Positions 23,253-34,930 of a DNA stretch of 64,000 nt are shown here, in pieces (position 1 is the first letter of the stretch; the number at the start of each line of letters is the position of its first letter). The stretch spans positions 70,777,837 to 70,841,836 of the forward strand of contig CATIUR010000004.1 in the NCBI GenBank assembly GCA_949592205.1, written 5' to 3'. The notes under the pieces were generated by a model. The model was not told the origin of the DNA, searched no databases, and worked only from the letters and a program-made list of their open reading frames with translations. The position numbers and the translations under genes are program-made. The DNA comes from Helichrysum umbraculigerum. Its lineage: Eukaryota > Streptophyta > Magnoliopsida > Asterales > Asteraceae.

Positions 23253-24565
23253 CATGTATCGTTTATCGTCATAGGCTTGATCGAGAATCAAATCGTTACC
23301 TTTTTGGTGCGCGTGAAGTCGATCTTGCCACAATCATTCTAGGGGAAGTGATGTAGGGTTTTGGAGTGAGGCTTTGGTGATATGAGAGGGTGTTTTGTTG
23401 GATTTTCTTTTTAGTGAAGTTGGAAAGCTGAAATTTTTGACTTTTTGGGATGATTGACGCCCTTTTCTTTCGGTATTCGGAAGGAGTCTTTTTCTCCATT
23501 TGACTTTCTTTTCTTTGAATTTTCTTGGGCATTTTTGACTTCGTATCCTTGTAGCCTTTCTTCTTTCATCTTTGGAACTTTTATAAAGTTTGAGGGATGC
23601 TTTTGAGTAGGTACGGGATAACGTGTTTATTTTTGGGTGTGTAGAGGGGTTCAAGAATGATGTGATCCGATCTCCTTTTTACTCACTAGTTTGGCTTCGA
23701 AATGCATCACAGGAGCAAGTTCTGATTCTAAACGCATACATCGGCACACTCAAGAATCGAAAAAGTGAAGCATTAAAAGTGAATGCTTTATATGGCTCAA
23801 GATACCTCACGAATCGAAAGTTGGTTTGTTGTGTGCCTAGTTATGCGATGCTCTTTATGGGATTACTAAACTAATTTTTCAAAGGAATTCGTATTTTATT
23901 TATCCTTCTTCCCCAAAGTAAATCATTCATTGTTTAAAATTTTTTTCATTTTCGACATATTTTTATCCCAATTTTGAAAATTTTGTTTACTTTTTAGAGA
24001 AGGATGGTTTAAAGAGCAGCGAGTTTAGAATCAAGCATATACCATTATCCACTTTACAGTAGTGTAACTACTGCTATCCCACACTTAAAGGAACATCGTC
24101 CTCGATGTTATTCTAAGCTCTGACTGGGGTTAAAATCCCACACTTAGAAAATTAAACATCTAAGACGTATTCTTTTAGTGGTGTGTTTTGGGTTTGAATC
24201 CCACACTTAGAGATAAGCATAGTGGATATGGCATATTTAAAACGAAGGAAAGAGACTGGTAAAGAAGTACTCCCCGGTATTTGCAGTGTTCCTTGGTATG
24301 CGTTTGCCGAACTTCATCCTGTTGGGTTCACTCTTAATCAAGTCTTCTTGTGATTGGTCTCGTAGGTGTGAACACGACGGATATACGATTCTTCGGTTGT
24401 TGATGCTTCCTTGCAGGCTGGAGCATTCTTCGTATTATCCGAATGTGAAAGATAGTGGGAGATTTCATCACTTCTTGGAATGTAAAATTGCGGAAATGTA
24501 AAAACACGGGTTGCCTCCCGAGAAGCGCTCTTTTAAGGTCGAGAGCTCGACTTCTTTTCTCCTAG

Positions 24566-25027
24566 CTAGATGGAGATGGATGCATCCATGGGATCCCCTT
24601 TGTTGATGTTGTGGGCCCTAGGTTGCGGAAAAGTGTATCGAGGTGGATAGATTCTCATGAAATGATTGACTATTATCGTAATCAATTCAAATGGACTATC
24701 TCTCGATTCTGACTTGTAGTTCTGGAGATGCTCTGAAGTTGTCCTCGCAAGTCCGTGAAGTCCGAAGGTGATGTAGTAGACTGCTTTAGTGACAGTCCCA
24801 CTAGGGTCGGTCATGGTGGTTGTGTCTGTCTTAACAACCTCTCTTGGCGGTGGGTTTTGCCAGAGAGAGCAAACAAACGCCAAGAATTGCAGTTTTATGC
24901 CTTCATAATTCTCGGTCTTGGGGTCTCCATTGAATCTTCTTATGCATGTGCACAGGTTCTCTATTTGCCGGTGCTGATGGTTGTTGAATGGGAAATCGGA
25001 TTCTGAGAAAACTAGAACAAGCTGACG
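24566..25027 (-). pseudogene. X-module fragment, array unit 4 (frame open)
   Basis: Without the extra T the X end is readable in one frame, which extends a little into the LTR slice (EPQGYMGDYRQ), making a chimeric frame of about 180 codons. It reaches DFPFNNHQ, TTSEHLQNYKSESRD and RYTFPQPRAHNINKGD. No start or promoter is evident. Confidence 0.75.
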
Positions 25028-25102
25028 ATAATCCCCCATGTAGCCTTGCGGTTCCAAAGTTTCATACCTTTGACAAATTATATTGACACAGATAATTGAG
25101 TC

Positions 25103-25472
25103 CCTTTTCATCAAAATTTATTAAACTCATCGGATCAAACAATCTGAACGTAGCTTGTTTCAGATTCCAAATACCTCCAACTTCTGGAATTAACAAAGGA
25201 GGACTATGGCCAGCTGGACGATGATGATCTTGAACATATGGATTTAAACTGGAATATCGCCATGATCACGAGACGGGTACAGAAATTCTTGCAAAGAACT
25301 GGACGCAAGAGTTTGGAAGGAGCTGGTAAATCTGGCTTTGGATTTGATAAGATCAAGGTTCGTTGCTACAACTACCAGAACTTGGGACACTTTGCCCGAG
25401 AATGTGAGAAGCAAAAGATGCCACCATCAGGTCTCACTAAACCATCTCCTCCCAAGACCCCTGAGAAATATT
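25103..25472 (+). pseudogene. Copia gag fragment, array copy 5, joined to element A
   Basis: The last gag copy has private changes (DKIKVRC, EKQKMPP). At 25473-25484 it joins A sequence with a local deletion of about 130 bp relative to the other units (ATGTATCGTTGGTGATATG). Confidence 0.75.
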
Positions 25473-25484
25473 CATGTATCGTTG

Positions 25485-26612
25485 GTGATATGAGAGGGTG
25501 TTTTGTTGGATTTTCTTTTTGGTGAAGTTGGAAAGCTAAAATTTTTGACTTTTTGGGATGATTGACGTCCTTTTCTTTCGGTATTTGGAAGGAGTCTTTT
25601 TCTCCATTTGACTTTCTTTTCTTAAATTTTCTTGGGCATTTTTGACTTCGTATCCTTGTAGCCTTTCTTCTTTCATCTTTGTAACTTTTATGAAGTTTGA
25701 GGGATGCTTTTGAGTAGGTACGGGATAACGTGTTTATTTTGGGGTGTGTAGAGGGGTTCAAGAATGATGTGATTCGATCTCCTTTTTACTCACCAATTTG
25801 GACTCGACATGCATTACAGGAGCAAGTTCTGATTCTAAACACATACATCGGCACACTCAAGAATCGAAAAAGTGAAGCATTAAAAGTGAATGCTTTATAT
25901 GGCTCAAGATACCTTACGAATCGAAAGTTGGTTTGTTGTGTGCCTAATCATGCAATGCTTTTTATGGGATTACTAAACTAATTTTTCAAAGGAATTCGTA
26001 TTTTATTTATCCTTCTTCCCCAAAGTAAATCATTCTTTGTTTAAAATTTTTCATTTTCGACATATTTTTTAACCCAATTTTGAAAATTTTGTTTACTTTT
26101 TAGAGAAGGATAGTCTAAAGAGCAGCGAGTTTAGAATCAAGCATATAACATTATCCATTTTACAGTAGTGCAACTACTGCTATCCCACACTTAAAGGAAC
26201 ATCGTCCTCGATGTTATTCTAAGCTCTGATTGGTATAAAATCCCACACTTAGAAATTTAAACATCTAAGACGTATTCTTTTAGCGGTGTGTTTTGGGTTT
26301 GAATCCCACACTTAGTGATAAGCATAGTGGATATGGCCTATTTAAAACGAAGGAAAGAGACTGGTAAAGAAGTACTCCCCGGTATTTGCAGTGTTCCTTG
26401 GTATGCGTTTGCCGCACTTCGTCTTGTTGGGTTCACTCTTAATCAAGTCTTCTTGTGATTGGTCTCGTAAGTGTCAACACGTCGGATATACGATTCTTCG
26501 GTTGTTGATGCTTCATTGCAGGCTGGAGCATTCTTTGTATTATCCGAGTGTGAAAGATAGTCGGAGATTTCATCACTTTTTGGAATGTAAAATTGCGGAA
26601 ATGTAAAAACAC
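25485..26612 (-). other. Element A 3' noncoding region
   Basis: No gene. It contains three copies of a TAAGTGTGGGAT word on the minus strand (about 26184, 26240, 26306), like the polypurine tracts of B, C and D. Short frames here are conserved only because the DNA is duplicated. Confidence 0.65.
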
Positions 26613-26633
26613 GGGTTCCCTCCCGAGAAGCGC
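26613..26633 (-). promoter_or_regulatory. GGGAGGCAACCC-type motif after X (element A)
   Basis: The minus strand carries GCGCTTCTCGGGAGG, then GAACCC (one change from GCAACCC), about 38 nt after the X stop. The same motif occupies the same place in B, C and D. Confidence 0.6.
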
Positions 26634-26670
26634 TGTTTTAAGGTCGAGAGCTCGACTTCTTTTCTCCTAC

Positions 26671-29600
26671 CTACATGGAGATGGATGCATCCATGGGATC
26701 CCCTTTGTTGATGTTGTGGGCCCTAGGTTGCGGAAAAGTGTATCGAGGTGGATAGATTCTCATGATATGATTGACTATTATCGTAATCAATTCAAATGGA
26801 CTATCTCTCGATTCTGACTTGTAGTTCTGAAGATGCTCTGAAGTTGTCCTCGCAAGTCCGTGAAGTCCGAAGGTGATGTAGTCGACTGCTTTAGTGACAG
26901 TCCCACTAGGGTCGGTCATGGTGGTTGTGTCTGTCTTAACAACCTCTCTTGGTGGTGGGTTTTGCCAGAGAGAGCAAACAAACGCTGAGAATTGTAATTT
27001 TATGCCTTCATAATTCTCAGTCTTGGGGTCTTCGTTGAATCTTCTTATGCATGTGCACAGGTTCTCTATTTGCCGGTGCTGATGGTTGTTGAATGGGAAA
27101 TCGGATTCTGAGAAAACTAGAACAAGCTGACGAAGTATCTCCTTGCATCCTGAGTAGAATATGAACTTCGTTCTGGAGTTACTTTTCCGTTGTTGAATCT
27201 CCCGTAGATGGATCGTAACAAAAGTAGCGATATCAAGTGGTGATTCATATGTAGCCCTAAAAGGTCGTTCGCGCCTTGATTCCTCCCAAACAAGATCACT
27301 AAGTTCTTCAATCAATAACTCAACTTGTTTTTCAGTAGTGGAGTTGATAACCATATATCCGCTTTCTTTGGAACTAAGGTGATCTTCTCTATTTAACAAG
27401 TCAAGCAATAATGTGAGGTCATTTTTTTATCAAGATGTCGGCACGACTGCTCGGATGTCCAGTACTCTCTTTCATATGCGCTCTAACGGATCCTAACATC
27501 TCCCATTGTGTTGAGGTGAATGGGATGTTAGATCTTTTAAGGGCATTGTAGATTCTAGCATAAGTCCGTATCTGTTATAGACAGAATTGCAGTTCAGTAG
27601 GGGAAAGAGCAAGCATGTTGACTACGCCGCTTATTCCTCCTACTACTTTGTCAAATCTTTGGATGAATTCTTCGAGCACTTCGTGTTCTATGATGGTTTG
27701 CGGTTGCTATGTTGTGCGTTTGGAATATTCCTCCAGTGTTTCTTTTCTCGTGGGATGATTGTGGTTACTTCCCGCCATTTCTTCTGTGGTAAATGGATTA
27801 GTTGGCGGTGTGCTTCTTTTGTTTTCTTCTTCAATCTTTATCTTCCCAATTTCTTTCATCGTTGGTTTGTTTGCTGATGGAGATGCATTTTTCATCTCTT
27901 GTCCTATTCGTCGGAAGTCAATCGGAAAATATGGCGTGATTGCCATTTCCTTACTAGATTTACTTTCACTTGTTGACTCTGCAGTTTCTTTGTCCTCTAT
28001 GGTCTTGTCCGTGGAGATCATCTACATATCGGCTTGGTTTTCAGCGTTAGGATTGTCGATATGGAAAGTGATGGTTTCTCCCTGAGACTGCAAGCTGATG
28101 GTTTGTGCGAAGACGTTGATGATTGCCTTGGCCGTATTCATGAAAGGTCTTCCTAGTATGATTGGGATGTGTACGTCTTCCTGCATATCCATTACTACAA
28201 AATCTGCTGGGTAAAGAAATTTATCAATCCTAACTAAAACATTTTCAGCTATTCCCCTAGGGTACTTGACCGAGTGATCAGCAAGCTGTATTGTCATTTT
28301 GGTAGGTCGAAGATTTTCTAACTCAAGCCTCTTGAAAAGTGAGTATGGCATAAGATTAACACTAGCTCCTAAATCGGCGAGAGAACAGATTATGCCTGAA
28401 TTGTAGATGGAAATAGGGAGAGTAAAACATCCGGTGTCTCCGAGTTTTTCAGGAATGATATTTTTCAAGATTGCTGAACATTCCTCGTTCAGCGGGACAT
28501 TGGGTACTTCGGGTACCTTATCCTTGGTTGTAAGAAGTTTTCTGAAGTACTTTTTGGAGTGAACTTCAGAGGCGGTATCTAGGAATATTCTATCAAGCTG
28601 AAAAGATTTAAGCTTCTCGGGTCGTTGTTTAAGACGAGCCGGAAATGGAATGTTTACTTTCCTATTTGGTGCAAACTCTAAATCCATTGTCGATGGGACA
28701 ATAGGTGGTTCCTTCACCGGAGAAGAAATCGTAGGTGGGCTATGTGCTACCTGAGAGTCTTGAATATGGGAAGCCTCCTTATGGGAACTAGTTGGACTAT
28801 CCTGAGGTTTAGCATTAATACGCTGTGCTAATTGTCCTAATTGGGATTCGAGAGCTTTTAACAAAGTCAGTTGATCTCTTAAGAAGATATCAGTTTGGTC
28901 TTGTCTAGCTGAGATTCCTTGAATGACTTGTATCAGGGTGTCGTCAAAACTAGAGGTTTGTGAGGAAGAGGGTTCCAAAGGTTGAGGTTGGTAAGTTAGT
29001 GGGCTATTCCTAGGTGGGTGAAAAGAAGGGTTAGTATTGGGTGAAGTTAGATGAAACTGAGGAATTTGGGCTGAGTGGTTCAGATTAGCACAATTAAGGC
29101 AGGTTTGAACTTGACAGACTTGTTGTTGTTGACTTGTCAATTCCTTAATCTCCTTGGTTAGGTCTGCCACTTGCTGAGTGAGGGTTTTGATAGCTTCATT
29201 CCCGATTGTAGTAGGTGAATTCACTAGCGAGGGGTGATTTTCACTGTTCCAGTCATGGTTGTGTATTGTCATTTTCTCAATAAGGCTCCAAGCTTCATTT
29301 GCCGTACAGTCTATGAAACTACCTTGAGAGGCGGTATAAAGTAAAGGACGGTGATGTGAGAAGAGACCATTGTAGAAGATGCGCAACTGGTCTGAACGCT
29401 CAAAACGGTGATTTGGGCATTTCTTAAGAAATTTCTTAAAGCGCTCCCATGCATCGAAGATTGATTCATCATGCACTTGACGAAAGTTTATGATGTTGGA
29501 CCTAAACGTGGCTTGTTTTGATGGGGGGAAATATTTGGCCAAAAATTTGGTTGCTAGTTCTACCCAAGAGGTTATAGAGTTAATCTCTAGTTCCTCAAAC

Positions 29601-30023
29601 CAGGTTTGTGCATTGAGAGTGAGTGAATAGGGAAATAGGTATAGATAGACTATGTCCTGATTAACCCCAATCGGCTTAAAAGAGTTGGATAAGGAAATGA
29701 ATTTGTCAAGGTGGGAGTTGGGATCATCATTTGGTAGGCCACGGAATTGACAGAGGTTTTGGACTAACTGAACAATATGGGGCTTTAATTCTATCGGTTT
29801 CCGGATAGACAATTGGTCCTCCTCGACCATCAATCAGAGGTTTAGAGTTTTCAGCGAGAGTTAGACGTGTAGCTGTCATAGTCTCATTGGCAGGTGGTTG
29901 ACTGGTTGAGTGGATAGGGATAACGTAATTTATAAAAGTACTAAAAGTAAGGAAAAACAAAGAAAGACGTAGGGGTCTAAGGAGAAGAGTTAATCCTAAA
30001 GGTTCACTAGCGAGTAAGTTCAT
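26671..30023 (-). pseudogene. Element A gag-protease-X polyprotein, broken
   Basis: Starts at ATG 30021-30023 (MNLLASEPLG). Gag: LTLAENSKPLIDGRGGP, then a one-base frameshift near 29800, then PIELKPHIVQL and the retrotransposon Gag core (WFEELEINSITSWVELATKF; YFPPSKQ; DAWERFKKFLKKCPNH). The protease has SLADLGASVNLMPYS, the Athila-style D-L-G-A form, and IILGRPFMNTA. Downstream, stops at 28022 (TAG), 27707 (TAG) and 27575 (TAA) lie in one frame, suggesting one long ancestral frame. X follows: repeat 1 near IYNALKRSNIPFTSTQ (about 27540), a +1 insertion in a T run (27422-27428; element D has one T fewer), repeat 2 from LVLVFSESDFPFNNHQ, ending RYTFPQPRAHNINKGD. No RT, RNase H or integrase is present. 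Confidence 0.8.
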
Positions 30024-30051
30024 CTTGACGCCTAAGGATCGTACAGTTGGT

Positions 30052-30069
30052 TCCCCGGCAGCGGCGCCA
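30052..30069 (-). other. Element A primer-binding site (tRNA-Asp type)
   Basis: Minus strand TGGCGCCGCTGCCGGGGA, 7 nt from the LTR end. It differs by one base from TGGCGCCGTTGCCGGGGA in element C, the form typical of Athila/TAT elements. Confidence 0.9.
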
Positions 30070-31733
30070 AAAAACTTGTTGGCGCCCGATCAGGTCCGTG
30101 TCGTTAACGATTACTAACCGGGCACCAGCAGTGGGTTGTTTTAAATTGGTAATTGCGGGGCCTAAGTTTTTCCTAACAATGCTAATCCTAAGGGTGAGCA
30201 AGTGGTAGGTATGACCTAGAGTCGTTCTTCAAACCGACTGAATTGAAACTAAGGCGAGGTAGATGAGGGCTTTCAAACTAGTGAATGGTTTATAAAATAG
30301 TGGGGGTTTTGGTTTTTATATTAACTAACTTAGGCAAGTAAATAAATAAAAGCGAAATAAAAATAAAACCTAAAGCAGATAGATAAAGATAGTGTTTGCT
30401 GAGACTTCGTTAATTAAGTTATGGGATGATATTTGGAGAAACTATTTTGAAAGATATTAGTTAATTATCATTCTTGAATACTTGCATGTAAACACTAGAT
30501 TCCCTACTAATTAAAATTCCAATAACATGTCACACCGGGAGCTAGGTTAAGGTAACATTACAAAGTATTTTGAATAATAAGCAAAATCTTAATTAAGGTT
30601 TAATAATACTTTCATATGAACGGGAACAAAATCTTAAGGTACTAGACATTACAGAATCATATAACGATTCCTCGTCATCCTAACAGATTCATGTATTTAA
30701 AACAGTTCATTTATGACTTTAAACCAGCCCTTGCTTAAGACTACCAAATAAATCCCCTAATTATCCACAGCGTTCCTCACTTTAAGTGGTTCCACCGCTT
30801 CAAACCTTGGCCATGTCTTGTCCTATGATAATCCCCCATGTAGCCTTGCAGTTCCATAGTTTCATACCTTTGACAAATTATATTGACACAGATAATTGAC
30901 TACCTTTTAATTGGACGTCGTAAAAAGGTGTTGTAATCACGTTTATTGGTGGAAAGGCGATAGATTAATTTGAAGTTTAAAAGTCTATTTAGAAAGGTTA
31001 ATTAAACTAGGTTTCTCATTTTATAAATTAGTTCGTAATATAACTACCTTCGGTCGTTACACAGCTTCCACGTGTTTGTACTACACCTAAAGTGTTTCCA
31101 ACGCTATACTGTATAACAGTCGAATATGGCCGTCATATTACTTTGCGATAATTAAGACCGGTTATATTTTACTACTATGATAATCCTAAGGCAACAATCA
31201 AACAAGAAAATGCAATAAGACGATCAAAGTAATATTACCGATCTTTAATATTTAATTATAAATCATCCCATAATTAACTAACTACATCACAAGCAAACAC
31301 AACAAGTTTACTACTCTCTAATAATGGCAATAACTAAATCTAGCATAATCAATATAAACATAATTAATTAAGATAGATAAGGATAGAAAGAACCAGGATT
31401 AAATGCGGGAGAAAGTAGACTTGAATTAATTGACACAATTCCGAGCATACACTGAAGATTACAATGCGTTTCTTGCTTTCGTTCTATTCTAAACAAGCTC
31501 CTACACTTATATCTCTTTAGTTCTCCTCTAACTCCTAAGAGTAGTGCTAGAGAGAGAAACTAGAGAGAGGAACTAACTACAAGAATAATTCTCCTCTAAC
31601 TCCTAAGAGTAGTGCTAGAGAGAGAATTCTAGTGCTAGAGAGAGAATTCTAGAGAAAGAAAGAGAGAAATATGCTTAATGTATGTGCATATGGTGTGTGA
31701 AAAGGTGTGTCTTGCAAATGAACTCAAGCCTCC

Positions 31734-31741
31734 TATTTATA
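31734..31741 (-). promoter_or_regulatory. TATA box of element A LTR
   Basis: Minus strand CCTATAAATAGGAGG; D has the same at 60842-60849. Upstream of it is a GC-rich repeated block at 31888-31952. Confidence 0.7.
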
Positions 31742-31887
31742 GGAGAGGTTTGGCTCACATTAGCATCAAGGGGTGCACATTAGCGCAATGTGGGTAAAAA
31801 GGTGCACCGGGTACTGTACAACGCGGAAAGTAGGCGCACCAGGTACGGGAATTAGCCAAAAAAGGAAACCGGGGTGGGGGACAACAG

Positions 31888-31952
31888 GCTGGCGGCGCCC
31901 TGCTGCTGGCCGGCGGCGGCTGGGTGGTGGCCGGCGGCGGCTGGCTGCCACC
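31888..31952. promoter_or_regulatory. GC-rich repeated block upstream of A TATA box
   Basis: Two copies of GGCCGGCGGCGGCTGG plus related GGC runs in an otherwise AT-rich LTR, about 150-220 bp upstream of TATA. D keeps it at about 61027-61092 with one base changed in the second copy (GCCGACGG). Confidence 0.55.
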
Positions 31953-32463
31953 AGCCCCGTTTCGCCGTCTTTTGCTTCGTTTCTTGGTTCGTGCGTATTT
32001 TCTTCGTTATGCGTACGTTTTCATCGATTCTTTTTGTGTTGGATTCGTAATTTAAAAACGAAGATTTTGACATAAGATAGCCTCTGAGATGAGGTACATA
32101 ACACCAGATATCGCGTACCGAATCATTTGGATCTTCCGGTGAGCGTATTATCTTCATTCTTTATCCGTTTTAGTTAATTCTTCTTCTGTTGGATTCGTAT
32201 TTTGAAAATGAACATATTGGATAAAATGGATGTTGGTGAAGGGCACTTTAGTCTTGAAATCTCGTTTTGATGCCTTGAATCTTCAAACGTGTGTGGAATC
32301 TTCGTTTTTCATCCGTTTTGCTTGATTTTTATCGTGTAACCTTGTTTTGACCACCTTGGCATAATGTCATTGATTTGAACCATATTTGAGTTCAAAATGC
32401 CAAGAATCGTTCCAGAATGAGAGAGATGTCAGTAGTAAAAACATGACTTTTTACGCGATATCA

Positions 32464-34589
32464 AAGATGTACCGAAGACTGAAACGTCTGATGCTTTGAT
32501 TGTGATCGAGCCTACTAGTCTGGACTGGAGCGCTCAAGCTCAGCAGTATCAACAATGTTTAATGGCTCACATCACACCTGAGGTACATAAAGAACCTGAA
32601 GAACCTGTTACTTGTTTATCTTGTATTAAATTGGAAACTTCTTTAAAAGGTTTTCAAATAGACAATATGAACTTGAGAGAAAAGGTCGAGAAACTTACTG
32701 AGTCAAATAAGTTTCTCAAAGGTAATGAAAGACTTTATGATAAGCAGATTGAAGCTTATAAGTTAGATACTCAAACCTTTAAAGCAAAAGTCTTTAGTCA
32801 ACAAGATGCAATTAAAAGCTATTTAACAGAAATTGATTTGTTGAATAAAGAACTTTCTGAATTAAAGTCTCAGTATGTGAGTTTCAATAAAAAAATCTCA
32901 AGTTTCTCAGAGTCTCGTGATGTTTTCGATGAAATCGTTAACAAGCAGAGGACAAATACAAGTAGTAAGGCAGGAATAGGGTATAACTCAGTTCCACCTC
33001 CTACCAATCACTATCCTCTGCCTGTTAAGGAAGGCACCGAAGAACTTGAGGCTGACTACTCATCATGGTCAGCTACAAACTCTAAAGAAGTTAAATCCAA
33101 TCCCAAAAGGCAGGCAAAGGAGAAACCTAAACTGCCAGAGTATCCCTTGCCTACTTTTGTTAAGTCTGAGAGTACACCTCCAGTTAGTTTAGAGGAGGTC
33201 GTTGAGATTGAGGATATTACCGAACAGGAGTATCCGAAGGTTAAAAAGGTTGAAATTAAACATAAAATTTTGCAAAATGAACCAGTTAAGGTTCAAAAGG
33301 AAAAAGAAAAGGTTTTAAATGAGAACATTCAAACTTTACAGACAGCTGTAAAGATTTTGAAACGAAGTATAAATGTTAATAATGATAAAGTTTCTCATAA
33401 CAAACCTTCTACTTCAACAAATAAACCTGAGAAAGCACCATATAAAACATGTACACATTGTGCATGTTCAAGGAATGCTTCTCCTCCTCCTCCGGTATAT
33501 CCTCAGCCTCAACCATTTGTTGAGATGCGTTCCTGTTTCTATTGCAAGAAACAGGGACATTTAATCCGTGACTGTCCAAAGCTTTCTAACCAACGCTATG
33601 GGAGAGAAATGCCTAGAACTTCTTTTTATAAGAATTCATTTTCAAAATCCCCACCTAGGCGTTATTCTAGCTCTCCCAAGCCGGTTAAGAAGCAAAGTGA
33701 TGTTGAGCAAAATCTTTTGCCAAAACAAAAGCCCGACATCACTTCCAAACCAATTTCTGAATCATCTAAGGTTTGGAAAAGAAAAGATTCTGCTGTTGAC
33801 TCTAAAGTCGTCAACAATAACCCATCAGATGAAAATTCTGATTTGTTAAAAAATAAAATTATGTCTGATGTGATTATAGTTGATGACTCCGGTGTACCTA
33901 AGTCTGTAAAGGCTTGGGTCACCGTTTCTCACTATTCTCCTTATTTTTGTGTGTTGCAGCAGTCTGAAAGTGTGAGAGATAGTAAATGGTATTTAGACAG
34001 TGGCTGCTCGCGACACATGACTGGCGATGTGTCTCTTCTTGTGGATATTAAACCATTTGCAGGAGGTTACGTTGCCTTTGCTGGAGATACAGGAGGAATG
34101 ATTTCGGGTCGTGGAACGCTAACAAATGGGAAAGTTAGCTTTGAGAATGTGAATTATGTGGCACAACTCAATAACAACTTGCTGAGTGTTTCACAAGTTT
34201 GTGATAAGGATTATACCACTGCATTCACAAAGGTTGAATGTGTTATACTGAAGCCGGGGTTCGTCATTCCTGAGGAATGGGTGTTAATGCGAGCACCAAG
34301 GAAAGATGATACCTATGTTCTTAATATGCAAACTGTTGAGACAACCAGCGAGTATACTTGTCTCCTTTCAAAGGCTTCTGAGAAAGAATCACTTCCTTGG
34401 CACAGACGGATGGGACATATTCATTTCCGTAAAATGAATTTCCTCATAAAGAATGATTTGGTGAATGGAGTTCCAAAACAGTCTTTTTCATTAAAGGATG
34501 ACTGTATTTCTTGCCACAAGGGCAAACTCCACAAAAAGTCCCATAAGTCTAAGATAGTGAATTCTATTGCTGCACCATTTGAGCTCTGA
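32464..34589 (+). pseudogene. Element F Copia gag end, protease and start of integrase
   Basis: The frame is open from the A/F boundary (KDVPKTETSD) to a stop at 34587. It encodes the rest of Copia Gag with a long Lys/Glu-rich coiled coil (about 32640-32960), a Pro/Ser-rich linker, an intact second CCHC knuckle CFYCKKQGHLIRDC (33534-33575), a Copia protease site YLDSGCSRHMTGD (about 33990), and the HHCC zinc finger before the integrase core (WHRRMGHIHF.. CISCHKGK). It ends at PFEL, where the integrase catalytic core should begin; RT and RNase H are absent. The break lies at GAGCTC, shared with the inverted PBS end of the element. About 700 codons remain without a stop. Confidence 0.88.
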
Positions 34590-34594
34590 TACCA
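34583..34594 (-). other. Element F primer-binding site (initiator Met type)
   Basis: Minus strand TGGTATCAGAGC, 2 nt from the LTR end at 34597. It reads opposite to the adjacent Copia frame. Confidence 0.88.
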
Positions 34595-34804
34595 GTTGAT
34601 AGTCCCGTGACGCGGATCTTAACAGAACGAGTTAACCCAATCACTTGCGGAATCAATGATTAGATCACAAACACAAATAAGCAAGCAATCAAACACAGAG
34701 ATTTCGACAAACGTTCGTTTATTGCTTATAACCTATTAGATTACAGAGATTTGGACTGATTATGTTTAGGGTTTCGTTAACCCTAAAACTGAAAACGAAA
34801 AACG

Positions 34805-34812
34805 TTTTTATA
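34805..34812 (-). promoter_or_regulatory. TATA box of element F LTR
   Basis: TATAAAAA on the minus strand; also at about 3455 in the left LTR. Upstream (34826-34930) is a run of ACGT-core words (TGCGACGTCGCA, AACGTCGC, GCGACGTT). Confidence 0.7.
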
Positions 34813-34825
34813 CAAACTCTGGTAC

Positions 34826-34930
34826 CTGCGACGTCGCACTCAACATCGCAGGCCCAGGCCCATGCGACGTTAACAACGTCGCAAGCCCAAAACCTGGCGT
34901 CGCACCTGCGACGTTACAGACAACGTCGGA
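34826..34930. promoter_or_regulatory. ACGT-core cluster in F LTR U3
   Basis: About six GCGACGT/ACGTCGC words, the first a perfect 12-bp palindrome TGCGACGTCGCA. They resemble plant bZIP sites (ACGT core). Repeated in the left LTR at 3476-3561, where one word gains TGACGTCG. Confidence 0.55.

Larger units (their letters stand above)
22883..25102. repeat. Array unit 4 (2220 bp)
   Basis: Same order of parts but lacking the extra T, hence closest to the A body for that site. Confidence 0.95.
3669..25472. repeat. Five-copy chimeric tandem array, unit about 2.2 kb (interrupted by E)
   Basis: Repeat starts (CCTTTTCATG) fall at 3669, 18448, 20669, 22883 and 25103. Removing element E and one TSD copy makes unit 1 2221 bp; units 2-4 are 2221, 2214 and 2220 bp; the fifth copy joins the body of element A at 25473. 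Each unit has three parts: a Copia gag fragment (about 370 bp), the 3' part of element A on the minus strand, and about 75 bp matching A's LTR at 30826-30905. Units differ at only a few positions. Confidence 0.9.
25473..32463 (-). mobile_element. Element A: Athila-type element, pol-less, 3' LTR lost
   Basis: 5' LTR at the right (30077-32463), PBS TGGCGCCGCTGCCGGGGA, gag-protease-X frame, and 3' noncoding sequence to 25473. It is inserted in the Copia gag of element F: Copia resumes exactly at 32464 after the LTR edge. The left end and its TSD were destroyed when the array formed. The related element D keeps the missing 3' end. Confidence 0.85.
30077..32463 (-). mobile_element. Element A 5' LTR, 2387 bp
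   Basis: On the minus strand it runs TGATATCGCGTAAAAAGTC to GGGCGCCAACA. It matches D's LTR pieces (47184-48108, 60166-61603) closely. TATAAATA on the minus strand is at 31734-31741; CT/GA-rich repeated blocks (31500-31670) lie just downstream of the expected start site. Confidence 0.9.

Noticed and set aside
31766..32157. Arg/Pro/Gly-rich frames in the A and D LTRs
   Set aside because: They come from the GC-rich repeated block upstream of the TATA box; both strands are open by composition.
33373..33922. Out-of-frame and antisense frames in the Copia segment
   Set aside because: Shadows of the long sense frame with its zinc knuckle and protease.
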